NCBI GenBank assembly: GCA_023230175.1
Contig: JALNXV010000104.1
Location: 1 to 10,091 of the forward strand
Source of the DNA: Candidatus Cloacimonadota bacterium
GTDB lineage: Bacteria; Cloacimonadota; Cloacimonadia; Cloacimonadales; WRIO01
Direction of reading: 5' to 3'
Length of the DNA stretch: 10,091 nucleotides
The translations under genes were made by a program, and so were the position numbers. Under the pieces are notes generated by a model. That model was not told where the DNA came from. It ran no database searches and saw only the letters and a list, made by a program, of their open reading frames with translations. Below are positions 1 to 6,276 of this stretch, in pieces (positions within the stretch are counted from its first letter, which is position 1; each line of letters opens with the position of its first letter).

Positions 1-684
1 TGAGTGGGGAAAACGTACGGCACAACAACGACCCGGCAAGTGACCCGGAAACACCCCCACGTGAGTGGGGAAAACGCTTGGCCTTTGATACGACACCAAT
101 CTGTACTGGAAACACCCCCACGTGAGTGGGGAAAACCGTCTCACCTGTCCAACCGGTACCCTTGACAGGGAAACACCCCCACGTGAGTGGGGAAAACTAT
201 ATGGGGGCTGTGCAAGCCCCCAAACCCCTGGAAACACCCCCACGTGAGTGGGGAAAACCAGCTTGTACTTGCGTAGCGGTCAGCCCAGAAGGAAACACCC
301 CCACGTGAGTGGGGAAAACTATGACCGTCCTGCCTAGATTCTACTACAAAGAGAAACACCCCCACGTGAGTGGGGAAAACAATCACCTATAACTTGGAGC
401 ATCAACTTTGGTAGAAACACCCCCACGTGAGTGGGGAAAACTATTCCATAAACCAGAGCATAGCGATTGAGTTGGAAACACCCCCACGTGAGTGGGGAAA
501 ACAAGGCTTCACCAAAGAGGACTTTTTCACTGTCAGAAACACCCCCACGTGAGTGGGGAAAACCAGACACAAGCATATATAGATGCCGGCGTATCTGAAA
601 CACCCCCACGTGAGTGGGGAAAACCTACACCTTCATATGTTTTAGGTAGATAGAAAGAAACACCCCCACGTGAGTGGGGAAAAC
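1..684 (-). CRISPR. Type I-E CRISPR array, leader-proximal part (left end cut by window)
   Basis: Eleven full 28-base repeats start at 48, 109, 170, 231, 292, 353, 414, 475, 536, 597 and 657, and a half repeat covers 1-14. All visible copies are identical. Spacers 1-10 are 33 bases and the last (625-656) is 32. In crRNA sense (minus strand) the repeat begins GTTTTCCCCAC and ends GTGGGGGTGTTTC. CCCCAC and GTGGGG form a 6-bp stem with a TCAC loop, the usual I-E architecture. By analogy with E. coli, Cas6e should cut after repeat base 21, leaving a handle of GTGTTTC plus one spacer-adjacent base. Orientation is inferred from repeat type and from cas2 lying at the right end, so the spacer at 625-656 should be the newest. 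Identical repeats suggest that degenerate, leader-distal copies lie outside the window. The spacers resemble nothing else here. Confidence 0.98.
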
Positions 685-739
685 AGTACATATGGTACAA
701 TAAAAACACCACATACGCAAGTAATGGTGTTTAATCTTA
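685..739 (-). promoter_or_regulatory. Short CRISPR leader between cas2 and the first repeat, with a weak candidate promoter
   Basis: Only 55 bases separate the cas2 stop codon from the first repeat (crRNA sense). On the minus strand a weak promoter-like pair can be read: TTGCGT (715-720) and TACCAT (692-697), 17 bases apart, which would start transcription at about the first repeat. Matches to consensus are only 3/6 and 4/6. Alternatively the array is transcribed by read-through from the cas operon, or from a promoter inside the 3' end of cas2. The leader is AT-rich, and the stretch next to the repeat (686-698) is an imperfect palindrome around CATATG. Leader identity is inferred from position; the promoter is tentative. 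Confidence 0.5.
701..732 (-). terminator. Candidate intrinsic terminator or leader hairpin after cas2
   Basis: Read on the minus strand, AAACACCA (complement of 725-732) and TGGTGTTT (complement of 704-711) form a perfect 8-bp stem with a 13-base loop. The stem runs straight into a T-tract (complement of 702-706). Hairpin plus T-tract 7 bases after the cas2 stop is the form of a Rho-independent terminator for the cas operon. The stem has only four G/C pairs and a large loop, so it may be weak and allow read-through into the array. It could instead be a leader element. Confidence 0.45.
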
Positions 740-1027
740 CTATTCCTTCGCTATTTTTTCAAAAATCAATTGTAATCCTTCAAATGAAGCAATTTTGTTC
801 CTGGAATCTCCAAAGCCTCTGATTCTATAAAAAGGGGGTTCGTTAGTCCTTTGAAACACAAGAAGACCTGAATTTGAAGGGCAATGTGAGAAAAGATATT
901 CAACAACGCTATCTGCTACCGAATCTTTAATTCCAGAAACAAAAACATTTGGCCTTGGTTCAACAAACCAAAGTTTCATTCTTCCCCTAACAGCTGGCGG
1001 AATGAAATCTGATAGCACGACAACCAT
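740..1027 (-). CDS. cas2: CRISPR-associated protein Cas2, type I-E
   Basis: Encodes a 95-residue Cas2, the dimeric core of the Cas1-Cas2 integrase that inserts new spacers at the leader-repeat junction. In the I-E branch its main role is structural, bridging two Cas1 dimers and holding the prespacer DNA. The N-terminal pattern VVVLSDFIPPAVRGR (residues 2-16) followed by KLWFVEP and NVFVSG matches the E. coli-type Cas2 layout (VVV...PP.LRGRL..WL.E...GVYVG), including the paired arginines near residues 14 and 16. An acidic residue (Asp7) lies close to where E. coli has Glu. Length is normal for the family (about 95). The ATG start lies 3 bases after the cas1 stop, with a GAGGAAG-like site at the end of cas1. 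It is the last gene of the operon; a hairpin and then the array follow. Confidence 0.96.
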   Translation of the reverse strand: MVVVLSDFIPPAVRGRMKLWFVEPRPNVFVSGIKDSVADSVVEYLFSHCPSNSGLLVFQRTNEPPFYRIRGFGDSRNKIASFEGLQLIFEKIAKE

Positions 1028-1030
1028 GGC

Positions 1031-1885
1031 TTATTCTTCCTCACCTAATGCGGAAATTATGTCCTTTCCTATCCTTGAAAGTACATCTTCCTTAATAATT
1101 CTTTTTCTGAATTCTTCAATAACCCTTGACCGGTCATATTCTCCACAAAGTTCTTTAGTAAGGTAAAAGGCCATATCTATGCAAACTGATTCTTTGTACA
1201 AATCAGCCAAATCATATACAAACGGCAAAGGACTACCTGAATGGATAAAGCCAATATGTGGAGAATACCCCATGGAATAAACAGCGGAAGAAATGATTCC
1301 ATACAAAGCTGCATTTGCTGCCGTTAGAACTTTGTTTGTGAAATCACTCATCATGAATTTCCCGGGAATATAATTTCTTCCGGCCCACCCAACACCATAT
1401 TTTTCAGCTTTAGCTTCATATAGTTGCTTAACCCTTTTCCCTTCAATGCCCATGAGCTCACTTAATGTTGATTTACTTAGGTCAAGTTCAGGAAAACGAA
1501 AAGCATAAAGCTTTCTTGCCACTTCAAGGCTTTTTGAAGGATTGCAAGACAGCTTCATTTGCCTGCGTAAATTGCGTGTATTTGAAGTAGGGGATTCCCC
1601 CACAGCATAGAACAGCATGCTGTCTTCTCCAACCCAGCAAATAGTGCAATTCGCAGCAGCTATTACCTTTACGGCTTCATGAGTGATTGAAGTGCCGGGA
1701 CCTAATAGAAGAGTGCTGATAGTGGCGATAGGAATCTTTACTACATTACAATCACAGTCTATCCATTTTACGCTGCTGTCATCGATCTCAAGTCTACCCC
1801 TCTCTAAATATAGAAAGGGGTAGCGATCTTTCACTTGAGGCAGGTTATTCTTGTTTATCTTGATTAATAAGCGTGAATTCGCCAT
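1031..1885 (-). CDS. cas1: CRISPR-associated endonuclease/integrase Cas1, type I-E
   Basis: Encodes a 284-residue Cas1, the catalytic subunit of spacer integration. From the chosen ATG the metal-binding residues are Glu148 (GIEGKR), His215 (GFIHSG) and Asp225/Asp228 (VYDLADLYK). They keep the spacing of E. coli Cas1 Glu141, His208 and Asp218/Asp221 exactly, each shifted by seven. The N-terminal LPQVKDRYPFLYLERGRLE is the I-E form of the beta-domain start. The open frame extends upstream to 1951, but the ATG at 1885 has an AAGAGG site about five bases upstream and gives the expected N-terminus; the extra 22 residues (MFQFRLVKTSSTETEE...) have no family character. Even so, the gene overlaps the 3' end of cas5 by 41 bases, suggesting translational coupling. 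Nothing indicates loss of function. Confidence 0.96.
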   Translation of the reverse strand: MANSRLLIKINKNNLPQVKDRYPFLYLERGRLEIDDSSVKWIDCDCNVVKIPIATISTLLLGPGTSITHEAVKVIAAANCTICWVGEDSMLFYAVGESPTSNTRNLRRQMKLSCNPSKSLEVARKLYAFRFPELDLSKSTLSELMGIEGKRVKQLYEAKAEKYGVGWAGRNYIPGKFMMSDFTNKVLTAANAALYGIISSAVYSMGYSPHIGFIHSGSPLPFVYDLADLYKESVCIDMAFYLTKELCGEYDRSRVIEEFRKRIIKEDVLSRIGKDIISALGEEE

Positions 1886-2579
1886 TTTGCCTCTTGATGT
1901 ACACTCTTCTGTCTCTGTACTGCTTGTTTTCACCAAACGAAACTGGAACATCGTTTAGAATCAGGCTTTCTGGGCTATGTTCAGTTTCAGAAACAATGAA
2001 ATCAAGTTGGATCTTCTTTTCTTCGGTAGCAATTGACATAGCTTTGATATACGCTGAATCAAAGTCCTCAAACACTCCTCGGAAAATTAAATCTGAAGGT
2101 ACACAATTTTTCCTGCCGAAATAAAGATCAAAGACTGGATTCTGAAGAGCCATCGAAATTGAACTGCATAGGTCATCGTCCATTTCCTGAATCACGGCGA
2201 ATTTGCCATTCTGTATGTAATAACGGTAAGTCATCTTTGTTCCACCGTAACCCGCTGAAGCTACTGCAAGCCCGCCATCAGCTTTTCTTGGAATATTCAA
2301 GCTTTCCCATTTGTCAGAAGTGTCGTAACCGCTTCCGACCATTTGAAAGTCTTTCATTATTGGAGAACTGTTCTTGAATCCAAGAACAGTCTGAGGCAGG
2401 TCTGCTATTCGTTCAAGCAGTTTAGTCTGCGCTCCCTGATAACCAAGAGCGCAGAGAAACAAACCATAGATTCCTGATTTTGTCGGAAATTCACAAGTAT
2501 CTCTGGGACCGAATTTTGAATGGCATCCCCATGATTGAAGAGGTGCCTCAATCCAAAGAAGAAGGTATTTTTTGCCCAT
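1845..2579 (-). CDS. cas5: Cascade subunit Cas5e (CasD)
   Basis: Encodes a 244-residue Cas5 of the I-E type, a RAMP-fold protein that caps the 5' handle of the crRNA at the foot of Cascade and contacts Cse1. The N-terminal signature is clear: LLLWIEAPLQSWG (residues 6-18), then GPRDTCEFPTKSGIYGLFLCALG, the usual 'R.T...PTKSG..GLL...LG' motif. A VYIKRQNGEF segment near the C-terminus suits the last beta strand. Length is close to E. coli CasD (about 224). The ATG lies 2 bases after the cas7 stop, with a GAGG site about eight bases upstream inside the end of cas7. Its last 41 bases overlap the cas1 start. In crRNA maturation and interference it works with Cas7 and Cas6e encoded just upstream. 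Confidence 0.95.
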   Translation of the reverse strand: MGKKYLLLWIEAPLQSWGCHSKFGPRDTCEFPTKSGIYGLFLCALGYQGAQTKLLERIADLPQTVLGFKNSSPIMKDFQMVGSGYDTSDKWESLNIPRKADGGLAVASAGYGGTKMTYRYYIQNGKFAVIQEMDDDLCSSISMALQNPVFDLYFGRKNCVPSDLIFRGVFEDFDSAYIKAMSIATEEKKIQLDFIVSETEHSPESLILNDVPVSFGENKQYRDRRVYIKRQNGEFTLINQDKQE

Positions 2580-2581
2580 CT

Positions 2582-3658
2582 TTAGTCCTCGTGAATTGAG
2601 TTGTTGATATCACTAATCAAATTGTCAATTGAATAGTGTTCATCCAACCCCCACTCGAATTCAGCAACTTTTCCAAATAGCGAACCGAATTGTTTTTCTT
2701 TCGTATCCAAACCGGTACGTAGTGCCTCTATGCTTGGCTTGGAAAAACCTTCACCATGTGCATAAACTGGGTTGTCGAATGAGGCTTGAAGACGCTGTCC
2801 CCTTCTAACATATATTCTAGCAAAATCCCAAGGGGTATCACCTGCCATCGTTGTCTGACGAGCATACGGTAAGGCAATGAACAAAGCCTTAGTAAATGCA
2901 TCAACAGCTGTCTCCAGATTCTCGTCTCCACCCAGAGTTTCGACAAGCTGACCAAGATCAAGTGATACGTAACGATAGTATGTGGCTGAATTAAACTCAT
3001 TGCTTCCGAGATGGGCAGATCGTGCATCATCGTTTTCTTCAGATGGAATATCATCTAGGGCTGTGAAAAAATCAATTTCAGATGAAGCTTTGTGAGTAGA
3101 AATCGCATGTGCAAACGAAGCTGCTGCTTCGATGGAAACTGATGCAGAATTTGCAACCATCCTACCAAATAAAGCTATATCCAGACCATCCAGATCTTTG
3201 AATCCTTTCTGAGATCCGGTTTTCTGAGCATTGAAAACTTTTGTTGCAAAAGCTTTTTCTTTTAATTCCTTATCCTTTATTTCTTCTAAGTAGTTGTTCT
3301 CTATTATAAAATCTGCAAGCGCTTTCGCCTCTGAATCCGAAAAGAAATAGAGAGTATCTGTTGCTAGTATTCCAGCAATTTTTGAAGCAGCTTCTTTTGC
3401 CTTTTCGCTATTGCCATCAGAACAGAAAGATGCGATCTTGTCAGCAATATTTTTTGTTCTGCAAGCGATATGAATACCCATTTCATGAAGCTGCATTCTT
3501 ACTTGGCGTTTCCAAGCCTGGCTGCTTACTCTGGCACGAGGTACTCCTCCAATCATTGCTGCCTTTGGTGAACCTACGTCATCTCTGTTCAGACATGATA
3601 CAGGGAAACTCTGGATGATGTGATACTCGATTTTTTTACCTTTATAATTGTTTGTCAT
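2582..3658 (-). CDS. cas7: Cascade backbone subunit Cas7e (CasC/Cse4)
   Basis: Encodes a 358-residue Cas7, the RNA-binding protein that in E. coli polymerises as six copies along the spacer part of the crRNA and kinks it at regular intervals. The N-terminal block is diagnostic: HIIQSFPVSCLNRDDVGSPK (residues 13-32) followed by RARVSSQAWKRQVR (41-54), the conserved 'LNRDD.GSPK...GG..RARVSSQ.WKR' motif of the Cse4 family. A second family feature is the RRGQRLQASFDNPVYA segment near residue 290. Length matches E. coli CasC (about 363). The ATG has AAGGAG about seven bases upstream, 14 bases after the cas6e stop, which is the largest gap in the operon. Unlike the E. coli order, cas7 follows rather than precedes cas6e. 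Confidence 0.97.
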   Translation of the reverse strand: MTNNYKGKKIEYHIIQSFPVSCLNRDDVGSPKAAMIGGVPRARVSSQAWKRQVRMQLHEMGIHIACRTKNIADKIASFCSDGNSEKAKEAASKIAGILATDTLYFFSDSEAKALADFIIENNYLEEIKDKELKEKAFATKVFNAQKTGSQKGFKDLDGLDIALFGRMVANSASVSIEAAASFAHAISTHKASSEIDFFTALDDIPSEENDDARSAHLGSNEFNSATYYRYVSLDLGQLVETLGGDENLETAVDAFTKALFIALPYARQTTMAGDTPWDFARIYVRRGQRLQASFDNPVYAHGEGFSKPSIEALRTGLDTKEKQFGSLFGKVAEFEWGLDEHYSIDNLISDINNSIHED

Positions 3659-3672
3659 TTGTAACTCCTTGA

Positions 3673-4248
3673 CTAATTTGTTTTAATTAATTGCAACAAC
3701 CCGAATCCGAAAGCTTTTCCTCTTCCGATTCCTTGTTCAAAAGACTGCTTGAACACAGACCTATCAGTAACTCTCAATACTCCTCTGAAGCTTGCCTTTG
3801 ACTGAGTAATCTTCGTTTCTCCTTTTTCAAAGATCTGCACTCCAGTCTCAAATACCTCAAACGAATCTTGTATTACTTCGAATCCCCAGCTATTCTGCTT
3901 GCTTAAAAACCAAGCTGCCGCTTCTTCTTTCCCAATAATTGGCACCAGTTTCCCTTCTGAGTTGCGTTTCACTGCATTTAGCATTATCTGAAATGCATAT
4001 GAACTATTCTCAAGAAAAGAATCTGGAATAACCTTGCTTTGAAGAATCCCTACTGGTGGCAGCAACGGCTGCATTTCTGAGAGAATCAGTATTTCCTTTC
4101 CAAACCGGCATTCAGGCCTGTCGTAAAATAGAAAACTGCGCTTCTCTCCTGGAAATAAGCTGTAGATCAATTTATGTATTCCATAAACTCCTTTTATGGA
4201 TAGAGATTTCAAGCTTTTCCAATCCAATAACAGTTTAGATAAAATCAC
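3673..4248 (-). CDS. cas6e: CRISPR RNA endonuclease Cas6e (CasE/Cse3)
   Basis: Encodes a 191-residue Cas6e, which cleaves the repeat hairpin of pre-crRNA and stays bound to the 3' stem as the head of Cascade. His25 in GVYGIHKLIYSLFP (residues 20-33) corresponds to the catalytic histidine of the family (His20 in E. coli, His26 in Thermus) in the typical 'Y..H..L...FP' context. Near the C-terminus GIGRGKAFGFGLL (173-185) is the glycine-rich loop of RAMP proteins. Length agrees with E. coli CasE (199). The start is GTG at 4248, overlapping the cse2 TGA by four bases (GTGA); an AAGGAG lies about 12 bases upstream, rather far, so coupling to cse2 translation probably matters. Its place between cse2 and cas7 is unusual, since cas6e normally follows cas5. 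Confidence 0.95.
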   Translation of the reverse strand: MILSKLLLDWKSLKSLSIKGVYGIHKLIYSLFPGEKRSFLFYDRPECRFGKEILILSEMQPLLPPVGILQSKVIPDSFLENSSYAFQIMLNAVKRNSEGKLVPIIGKEEAAAWFLSKQNSWGFEVIQDSFEVFETGVQIFEKGETKITQSKASFRGVLRVTDRSVFKQSFEQGIGRGKAFGFGLLQLIKTN

Positions 4249-4769
4249 TTTTCTTCTTCACTCCTTCTTCCGAAAAAATCCTGTGCCCAATTGATACAGG
4301 TCTTCTCTCTTGAAATATCACTATCAAAGAAAAGAATTTCATTCAGCAGTCTTGAATAGCATATTGTAATATCCCTTGATTCAAGAAGGCGAATGATAGG
4401 TTTGACTGTATTGGCAAGTTCAATCCCACTCTTGCAGGAGATCAGTCTTCGCAATCTTGAAGCTTCTGAAGATTTAGCAAGCTCATCTGCAGAAGTAATG
4501 TCTTTTGCTGATAGTCTGAGCCCTTTTCCTAGACTGATTGTTCCATCTTGCTTTAATGCTTGATGGGCAATGCTTGCTCCAATTATTCCGAAAGCTTTCC
4601 GTTGCGTTTCAGAGTCAAGATCAGCCCAATGAGTGAGTATCTCCCAGCTTTGATATTCGGTTGATTCACTTTCTGCTCTTTTTAGCTTTGCAGCAAACGA
4701 TTTACCATCAGAATCATTGATTCTTTTGATAACGTAGCTGACAAAAGCTTCCCCTCGGTTATTATGCAT
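4245..4769 (-). CDS. cse2: Cascade small subunit Cse2 (CasB, Cas11)
   Basis: Encodes a 174-residue all-helical Cse2, present as two copies along the belly of E. coli Cascade, where it stabilises the R-loop and binds the displaced strand. Sequence support comes from the C-terminal half: SRLRRLISCKSGIELA (about residues 104-119) matches the 'RFRRLL.......L...L' core, and YSRLLNEILFF followed by INWAQDFFG (138-167) matches the 'Y..LL.DL..W......W..DF' ending. Basic residues (KRAESES, LRRL) fit DNA contact. The ATG overlaps the end of cse1 by eight bases and has AGGAGG nine bases upstream. The stop overlaps the GTG of cas6e by four bases. Cse2 is restricted to I-E and related systems, so it fixes the subtype together with cse1. 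Confidence 0.94.
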   Translation of the reverse strand: MHNNRGEAFVSYVIKRINDSDGKSFAAKLKRAESESTEYQSWEILTHWADLDSETQRKAFGIIGASIAHQALKQDGTISLGKGLRLSAKDITSADELAKSSEASRLRRLISCKSGIELANTVKPIIRLLESRDITICYSRLLNEILFFDSDISREKTCINWAQDFFGRRSEEEK

Positions 4770-6276
4770 CTATAGTTTCCTCCTCTTCCAATGCTAGATA
4801 TTTTGAAAATGATGGTCGTGATTCTGCCCATTGGAGAATCTGCTTTGCAGTATCTTTTGGACAGAAATTATTGTAGACTGCGAAAGCAATATCTGAAAAC
4901 TGCTTTCGCTGCAATCTAAGCTTTTCATCGTTTTGAACTTTTTCAAAAAGACATTGCTTGATGCTGTTGCAGGAATCCCAGAAGGCCTCTGATCCGTTTG
5001 CGGCAATAGCCTTAGAGCTGCCCGATTTCAATCCTGCCCAGTATTTGTTGATGCTTGAGTACAATATCTTGGATAGCTCTTCCAATCCATTCATTTCTTG
5101 TTTCAGTTTGCTGAACCATTCTTCGTTTAGAATCGATGTGGTAAGGAATGTTGAATCATCAACAAAATCATCAGTTTGCTTCACAGACTGGTCACCAGAA
5201 TTAGCTCTTACTTTCAACCCTCCAGAAAAGATCCCAATTTCATTGATTGCTTTACAGTTTCTTCTGAACAACATAGAAATCTGAGGACAATTAATGTCTT
5301 TACAAGTATTAGTCAAGGAAAGTTCAAGCAATGCAGAGAGGTTTCTCCATGGACGCTTGCTCGTGTCAACCCAAGCTACCTTAGGCGGCTCATCATTTGA
5401 AAAAGCCATGAAAGGCTCTCTCCAGCCATCTTTATGCGAGGGATATTGAATACCATCTGTGTAGATTATCCCATCGCCATCAAGGTACACAAAACGACAC
5501 ATCCCGCATAATGTTCCCATCAGCCCGGATTTGAGCTGTCTTGCAGTTTTGTCATCTTCGCCTGATGGCATTTTTTCCCACGGAGGAACAATTGGCATAT
5601 CACATGTTTGTGGGAAAAAGCTGTTAATGTTTTCTCTGCTGAGAAGATTTAGCCATACCGTTTCCAAGATTGATTTTCCTTGAAAACAGGTTTGAAGATA
5701 ACCATTGTAATTTCCTAGGCTTGGTCCTGGTTTTGCCGAACCTTTCTTTGTTGCAAATCCTGGAGTGAAGATAGGTGAATTCTTATCCGTTCGCTTTCCG
5801 CCAAGGCTGTAGTTCATGATTGAAACAATGAAAACTGCTTTGTCGGAATCAGAAAGAGGATGGCTTGTTTGAAAACTGTTGATGATAGTATTATTGTCTG
5901 AAGGCAAGTCTGGAAGATAATTCGTTCCGATATCTCTTTCTTGAAGCGAATGCTTCTCTTTGTTCTTTTTTAATGAAGGAAATTGGAGAAAAGGCTTCTC
6001 TCCATAAAGGAAAAAGAGATTTCGGTGTTCTTCAAGATAATGAATGCATTTCTTTCCAAGGCCTTGGGCCCCCATCTGTTTCCAATCATCATTATCTTCT
6101 GGTGTAGCTGCTGTCTGCCCTATGGCAAGAAGCAATTTGAGAATTGCAAGTTTCTGAATTGCAGTCCCACCTATGCTTTCAAGTGTTTCATCAGTGAAAA
6201 CTTGCCTTAATGATGCTTTCCCTTTTAGTGGAATTGGAATCCATTGTTCATCAAATAGATTGAATCTGTCCTCCAT
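4762..6276 (-). CDS. cse1: Cascade large subunit Cse1 (CasA, Cas8e)
   Basis: Encodes a 504-residue Cse1, which recognises the PAM, starts unwinding of the target and recruits Cas3. It opens with RFNLFDEQWIPI (residues 4-15), the hallmark 'FNL.....WIPV' start of the family. It continues with a helical segment, KPFLQFPSL (94-102), and GPSLGNYNGYLQTCFQGKSI (184-203) in the place of the E. coli glycine loop that reads the PAM. Length matches E. coli CasA (502). I use the ATG at 6276, not the TTG one codon upstream (6279): AGGAGG is five bases before the ATG but only two before the TTG. The ATG shares one base with the cas3 stop (TGATG), so translation is probably coupled. PAM-loop residues differ from E. 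coli, so the PAM may differ too. Confidence 0.96.
   Translation of the reverse strand: MEDRFNLFDEQWIPIPLKGKASLRQVFTDETLESIGGTAIQKLAILKLLLAIGQTAATPEDNDDWKQMGAQGLGKKCIHYLEEHRNLFFLYGEKPFLQFPSLKKNKEKHSLQERDIGTNYLPDLPSDNNTIINSFQTSHPLSDSDKAVFIVSIMNYSLGGKRTDKNSPIFTPGFATKKGSAKPGPSLGNYNGYLQTCFQGKSILETVWLNLLSRENINSFFPQTCDMPIVPPWEKMPSGEDDKTARQLKSGLMGTLCGMCRFVYLDGDGIIYTDGIQYPSHKDGWREPFMAFSNDEPPKVAWVDTSKRPWRNLSALLELSLTNTCKDINCPQISMLFRRNCKAINEIGIFSGGLKVRANSGDQSVKQTDDFVDDSTFLTTSILNEEWFSKLKQEMNGLEELSKILYSSINKYWAGLKSGSSKAIAANGSEAFWDSCNSIKQCLFEKVQNDEKLRLQRKQFSDIAFAVYNNFCPKDTAKQILQWAESRPSFSKYLALEEEETIDA

Noticed and set aside
137..169. Inverted repeat CCTGTC/GACAGG in crRNA sense within the spacer at 137-169.
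   Set aside because: Only six pairs with a 14-base loop; unremarkable compared with the perfect 8-bp stem of the next spacer.
126..609. Open frames of 60-91 codons across the CRISPR array, with recurring peptides such as FPTHVGVF, FPHSRGGVS and SPLTWGCF.
   Set aside because: They are translations of the repeat in its successive frames; the 61-base period cycles the frame. No ribosome binding sites or family character.
685..1027. A tracrRNA-like anti-repeat or an accessory small gene beside the array.
   Set aside because: No second copy or complement of the repeat is visible outside the array, and type I-E needs none.
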